Assembly (NCBI RefSeq): GCF_046630445.1
Contig: NC_092341.1
Location: forward strand, 262,373,001 to 262,437,000
Origin: Rutidosis leptorrhynchoides
Lineage: Eukaryota > Streptophyta > Magnoliopsida > Asterales > Asteraceae
Length of the DNA: 64,000 nt
Direction: 5' to 3'
The translations under genes were made by a program, and so were the position numbers. The notes under the pieces are model-generated. The model saw nothing but the letters and a program-made list of their open reading frames with translations. It ran no database searches and was not told the origin of the DNA. Below are positions 60,179 to 64,000 of the stretch, piece by piece. Every line of letters begins with the position of its first letter. The stretch's first letter is position 1.

Positions 60179-60780
60179 AATCTATTATAAATAGAATTCA
60201 ATAGGTTTCATAATTTCATAGAAACTTGAAAATATTTTTCTCTAAACTCTCTCAATCGATTTTCATATATATATTTACTCCGTATTATTTCAAGATATTA
60301 TTAGTATACATAAAATATTACGACGGAGTGCTGTCCAAGTGATTTTGAAATTATTTTTCGAGTAGGATAGGATTAAGAAAATTATGGGTTATAGCTATGG
60401 AGGTAATTGAGTATGGTTCATGGGTATGCTCGTGAGCTCAATATAGTGTTCATCATTTCCGTTGCGTCTACGTACCTTTCCTACAATATTGAATCTCAAT
60501 ATTGATACGTGAGTACTCATAATTTAACTTTTACATACTAATAGTGTATCCCGGACTAGTGCTCGAGTATTTAGGATTATGCATGCTTGTACTTTTGATA
60601 TTGCCCTTAGACAGGTTAGGTTGAATCTTGAATTAGTTACACTTGCGGTTGAGATAAGGTATAAGATATGCATGTCCTTGGAAAGCTAGCGAAAAATTAA
60701 AAACTTTTCCTTTAGATATCGAATGGTTTCGATGAACGGATTAGAAGTTATAATCAATTGAATTTTCGATATTTTTATTA

Positions 60781-60957
60781 AAAATGATTATTATTATTAT
60801 TATTGTCGTTTTTATCGTCGTTCTAGTTTTATCTTATTATTATCATTATTATTATCTTTATCAATAAAAGGGATTTATTATTAAAAATTGTTATTTTTTT
60901 TATTATTACTATCGTTATTATCGTTAAAGTTATAATTAGTATTATTATTATTATCCA

Positions 60958-61012
<55 letters not shown>

Positions 61013-61015
61013 TCA

Positions 61016-61073
<58 letters not shown>
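60781..61073. repeat. ATT-rich tract and TA microsatellite in element F LTR
   Basis: Imperfect TTA trinucleotide repeats with interspersed TCG, then 53 bp of TA from 61021. Confidence 0.92.
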
Positions 61074-61075
<2 letters not shown>

Positions 61076-62975
61076 TTATTTAAAAATAGTTATTGTTATT
61101 GTTATTATTATTATTACTATATTATCATTAAGATGATTATTAGTATTATCGTTAATAATGTTATAGTAACTATCATTATTAATATTATTGTAATTAAAAC
61201 AAATATTTGTAACACCTAATTATTTTGATTACTATTATTATCATTATTATGAACACGATATAAAAGACAATTAAAAGCTATTAAATGAAACGATTAGGAA
61301 ATAATGAGTAAGAGTATCATGATGAAATTAAAATATTATAACATATTAATTTAGATAAAATTATCGTTCTTATTATTTTTATCATTACTATTATTATTAA
61401 AAGTATCGTTAGTATTAAAACTATCATTTTAACAAAAATTATCATTTTAATAGAAATGTCATTGTTACTATAAAATATCATTATTATTATTATTTTAAAT
61501 AGAATTATTATTTTAAAGATAATATTAAAAATTTCGTAAATATTAAAGTTATCATAATTAGAATTATCATTTTATCATAATGTCATCCTTGTAAATATAA
61601 ATATTGATATTTTTATAATAATAATTATTATTACAAAATAATACAACTTTTACTTACTATCATTATAGATATTATTTTATCAAATAAATATGTGATACAA
61701 ACATATTTTACTACGTCTAATAACTTACTTTAATAATACCTATCATATTATCTTTATGATATTAAATGAACCCTATAAATTTTATTACTTAATATATATA
61801 AAAGTATATTTTATTATATAAATTTAATATAAAATTTTATTTATTAATAAATAAATTATATTATTTACTCTAATAAATCTTTTAAAAATATTTAAAAATA
61901 TAAAACGACGATATTTAAACTATATATTAATCATGTATAAATTTTTGGAAATTATTTTGAGTCAAATTTACTTTTGTTGACTTTTGCATATTAGTCTCGA
62001 GCATTAGGATTGTGGTACACTATGACTTGACCTAATTTGTTAGACAAATATTGACCAACACATAAATATATATAATTAATTTAGGTTCGTGTATCCGAGG
62101 CCAACCTTGCACTTGTTCAATGACGTTATATGTATTTTTACTACGAAATACAGTATGGTGAGTTTCATTTGCCTTTTTACCCTTTATATTTTTGGGACTG
62201 AGAATACATGCGCTTTTATAAATGTTTGACGAAATAGACACAAGTAATTGAAACTACATTCTATGGTGAAATTATCAAAATCGAATATGCCCCTTTTTAT
62301 TAAAGTCTGGTAATCTAAGAATTAGGGAACAGACACCCTAATTGACGCGAATCCTAAAGATAGATCTATTGGGCCTAACAAACCCCATCCAAAGTACCGG
62401 ATGCTTTAGTACTTCAAAATTTATATCATGTCCGAAGGAGGATCCCGGAAAGATAGGGGATATTCTTATATGTATCTAGTTAATGTCGGTTACCAGGTGT
62501 TCACCATATGAATGATTATTTTTGTCTCTATGCATGGGACGTATATTTATGAGAACTGGAAATGAAATTCTTGTGGTCTATTAAAATGATGGAAATAAAT
62601 GATTGTGATAAACTAATGAACTCACCAACCTTTTGGTTGATACTTTAAAGCATGTTTATTCTCAAGTGTTAAAGAAATCTTTCGCTGTGCATTTGCTCAT
62701 TTTAAAGATATTACTTGGAGTCTTTCATAGCTTATTTCGAAGAACGTTGCATTCGAGTCATTGAGTTCATCAAAGATTATTATTAAATCAATTTATAGTT
62801 GGATAGTGGATATTATGAAATGGTATGCATGCCTGTCAATTTTTGATGTAAAGAAAGTTTGTCTTTTAAAAACGAATGCAATGTTTGTAAAATGTATCAT
62901 ATAGAGGTCAAATACCTCGCAATGTAATCAACTATTGTGAATCGTTTATAATGTATATGAACGGGTCCTTTCAGT

Positions 62976-62987
62976 TGGTATCAGAGT
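62976..62987 (+). other. Element F primer-binding site
   Basis: TGGTATCAGAGT, one base different from the initiator-Met site of B, D and E, two bases after the LTR. Confidence 0.85.
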
Positions 62988-63315
62988 GGTGGTCTTAGCG
63001 AACCAGGTCTGCATTAGTGTGTCTAACTGATAAGTCGATAGGATGCATTAGTGAGTCTGGACTTCGACCGTGTCTGCATGTCAAAAGTTTTGCTTATCAT
63101 TTTATGTCGAAAATTAACTACTTATCATCCTCAGGAAATTACCTGCTTATCATTTTTAGTCTAAGATACGTCTTGCTGCATTGATTGTATGAATAGTGTA
63201 TAGACAAAAATTCATATCTTAGCATATCTGCTAAATCATATCTTATCGTATCTGTTACTTTAAACTTTGCCTGACATATCCCACAAAGTCCTTCGTAATC
63301 TACGAAATATTTTGA

Positions 63316-63376
<61 letters not shown>

Positions 63377-63451
63377 TATGTAATTAGAATACCATCCGTT
63401 AGCCAAAATCATTTCATATCGAAAAAAAAATCCTTTATCCAATCGTACGAA
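62988..63451 (+). other. Element F leader with TA microsatellite
   Basis: 460 bp. It repeats the AGGATGCATTAGTGAGTCTGG and GACTTCGACCG segments of the related leaders and has a TA array at about 63317-63375. No ORF. Confidence 0.65.
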
Positions 63452-64000
63452 ATGGAATTCGTCATCAGTTCAAGTCACTCAGATTCCGAAATGGAATCCC
63501 ATTCAAGCTCCGAAAGCAGTGTGACCGGAATAGATCAACCAATCAGTCATCACCTATTCTGGATGAATTGGGGATGGGTTCGTAGCCTCCTCAATCATTG
63601 GAGACAAGAAGAAGGTGATCCCTTCCATCCACCACATTGCCCTCTTGACGAAGAACCTGAAGCACTTACCGGCGAACCTGTCCGAAACACCATTTTCTCG
63701 CTCATTTCCAGAGTATCTCGTCACGATTATATATTACATCAAATTTTAGATTTTATTTATCCGCTCGTCCGAATCGACAATCACCCGTGTGTAATAGAAG
63801 AAGTCAACGAGCTTCGCGCTCGGGTAGTGGCTTTGGAGAATATGGTGCAGAGATTACAAACGCCAGCAGCAGCATCAGCAGCATAACCAGTACCACCATC
63901 ATCAACGCCAACAGTACCATTACCACCTCCAACCACAATCGCGTCATAAACCTCAACTTCACAATCTGTCCCACGAGCATCAACGTCATATGCACCATAT
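63452..64000 (+). pseudogene. Leader ORF of element F (coiled-coil protein), C-terminus interrupted
   Basis: Open for 144 codons from 63452, including the complete conserved core: IDQPISHHLFWMNWGWV, then NHWRQEEGD, FHPPHCPLDEEPEALTGEP and the heptad segment EEVNELRARVVALENMVQRL. TAA at 63884-63886 and TAA at 63947-63949 (CAA in element E) fall in the low-complexity tail. The same frame continues to the window edge as in the E homologue, which ends 4-5 codons later. Loss of only the tail may leave the core functional. Gag-pol should follow outside the window. Confidence 0.75.

Larger units (their letters stand above)
59270..62973 (+). repeat. Element F 5' LTR
   Basis: 3.70 kb, TGTGACAACC to GGGTCCTTTCA, followed by a primer site. 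It is internally expanded by a CTTTAATAATTCA minisatellite (about 60023-60178), ATT-rich stretches (about 60781-61020) and a TA array (61021-61073). The 5' and middle parts resemble element E. About 62187-62560 instead matches the LTR of A and B very closely. Whether F is a full element depends on sequence beyond the window. Confidence 0.88.

Overview
This is plant nuclear DNA, almost certainly a heterochromatic, retrotransposon-rich stretch of a eudicot. The style of the elements (Athila-type and Tekay/Del-type chromoviruses, GC-rich palindromes in AT-rich LTRs) reminds me of Asteraceae, but the family assignment is low confidence. I see no ordinary host gene, no rRNA or tRNA gene and no CRISPR array. 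Essentially every base belongs to one of six LTR retrotransposons of the Ty3/gypsy superfamily, here called elements 1, A, B, C, D, E/F.

Layout. Element 1 is an old minus-strand Tekay-like chromovirus in three pieces (1-1164, 43587-45895, 54563-about 55604). Element C (plus strand, Athila type, LTRs 1165-3257 and 15246-17259 plus 43568-43586) is inserted in its pol with the duplicated target GTAAT. Element A (minus strand, Tekay type, 17260-43562) is inserted in the 3' LTR of C, 19 bp from its end, with target CATAT. Element B (plus strand, same family as A, 26591-39845) is inserted in the first ORF of A, with target CCATT. Element D (minus strand, chromovirus with wrecked pol, 45896-54562) is inserted in the F-box-like ORF of element 1, with target ATATC. 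To the right lie a 5'-truncated LTR and leader of element E (about 55674-59269) and the 5' LTR and leader of element F (59270 to the window end), which runs out of the window.

Coding content. C carries a broken gag-pol (4739-10338), a small ORF with a zinc-knuckle-like motif (10403-10837) and a broken ATHILA ORF-1/env-like gene (12695-13663). B has an intact 1541-codon gag-pol frame, near-identical LTRs and an intact tRNA-iMet primer site, so it looks young and possibly autonomous. A is its older sister with two nonsense codons.

The most unusual feature is shared by elements 1, A and B. Between the primer-binding site and gag they carry two extra genes: an acidic Glu-rich ORF and an ORF for an F-box-like protein of about 227 residues. 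This is a retrotransposon family with a stable captured ubiquitin-ligase-adaptor-like gene. Elements E and F carry a different leader ORF, with a C-terminal coiled coil, in the same place. Other signals include a second copy of the 3' polypurine-tract sequence just upstream of gag in A, B and E, a short LTR hairpin with compensatory changes among families, GC-rich palindrome modules in the LTRs of C and D, and a 9.3-kb near-perfect inverted repeat formed by A and B.
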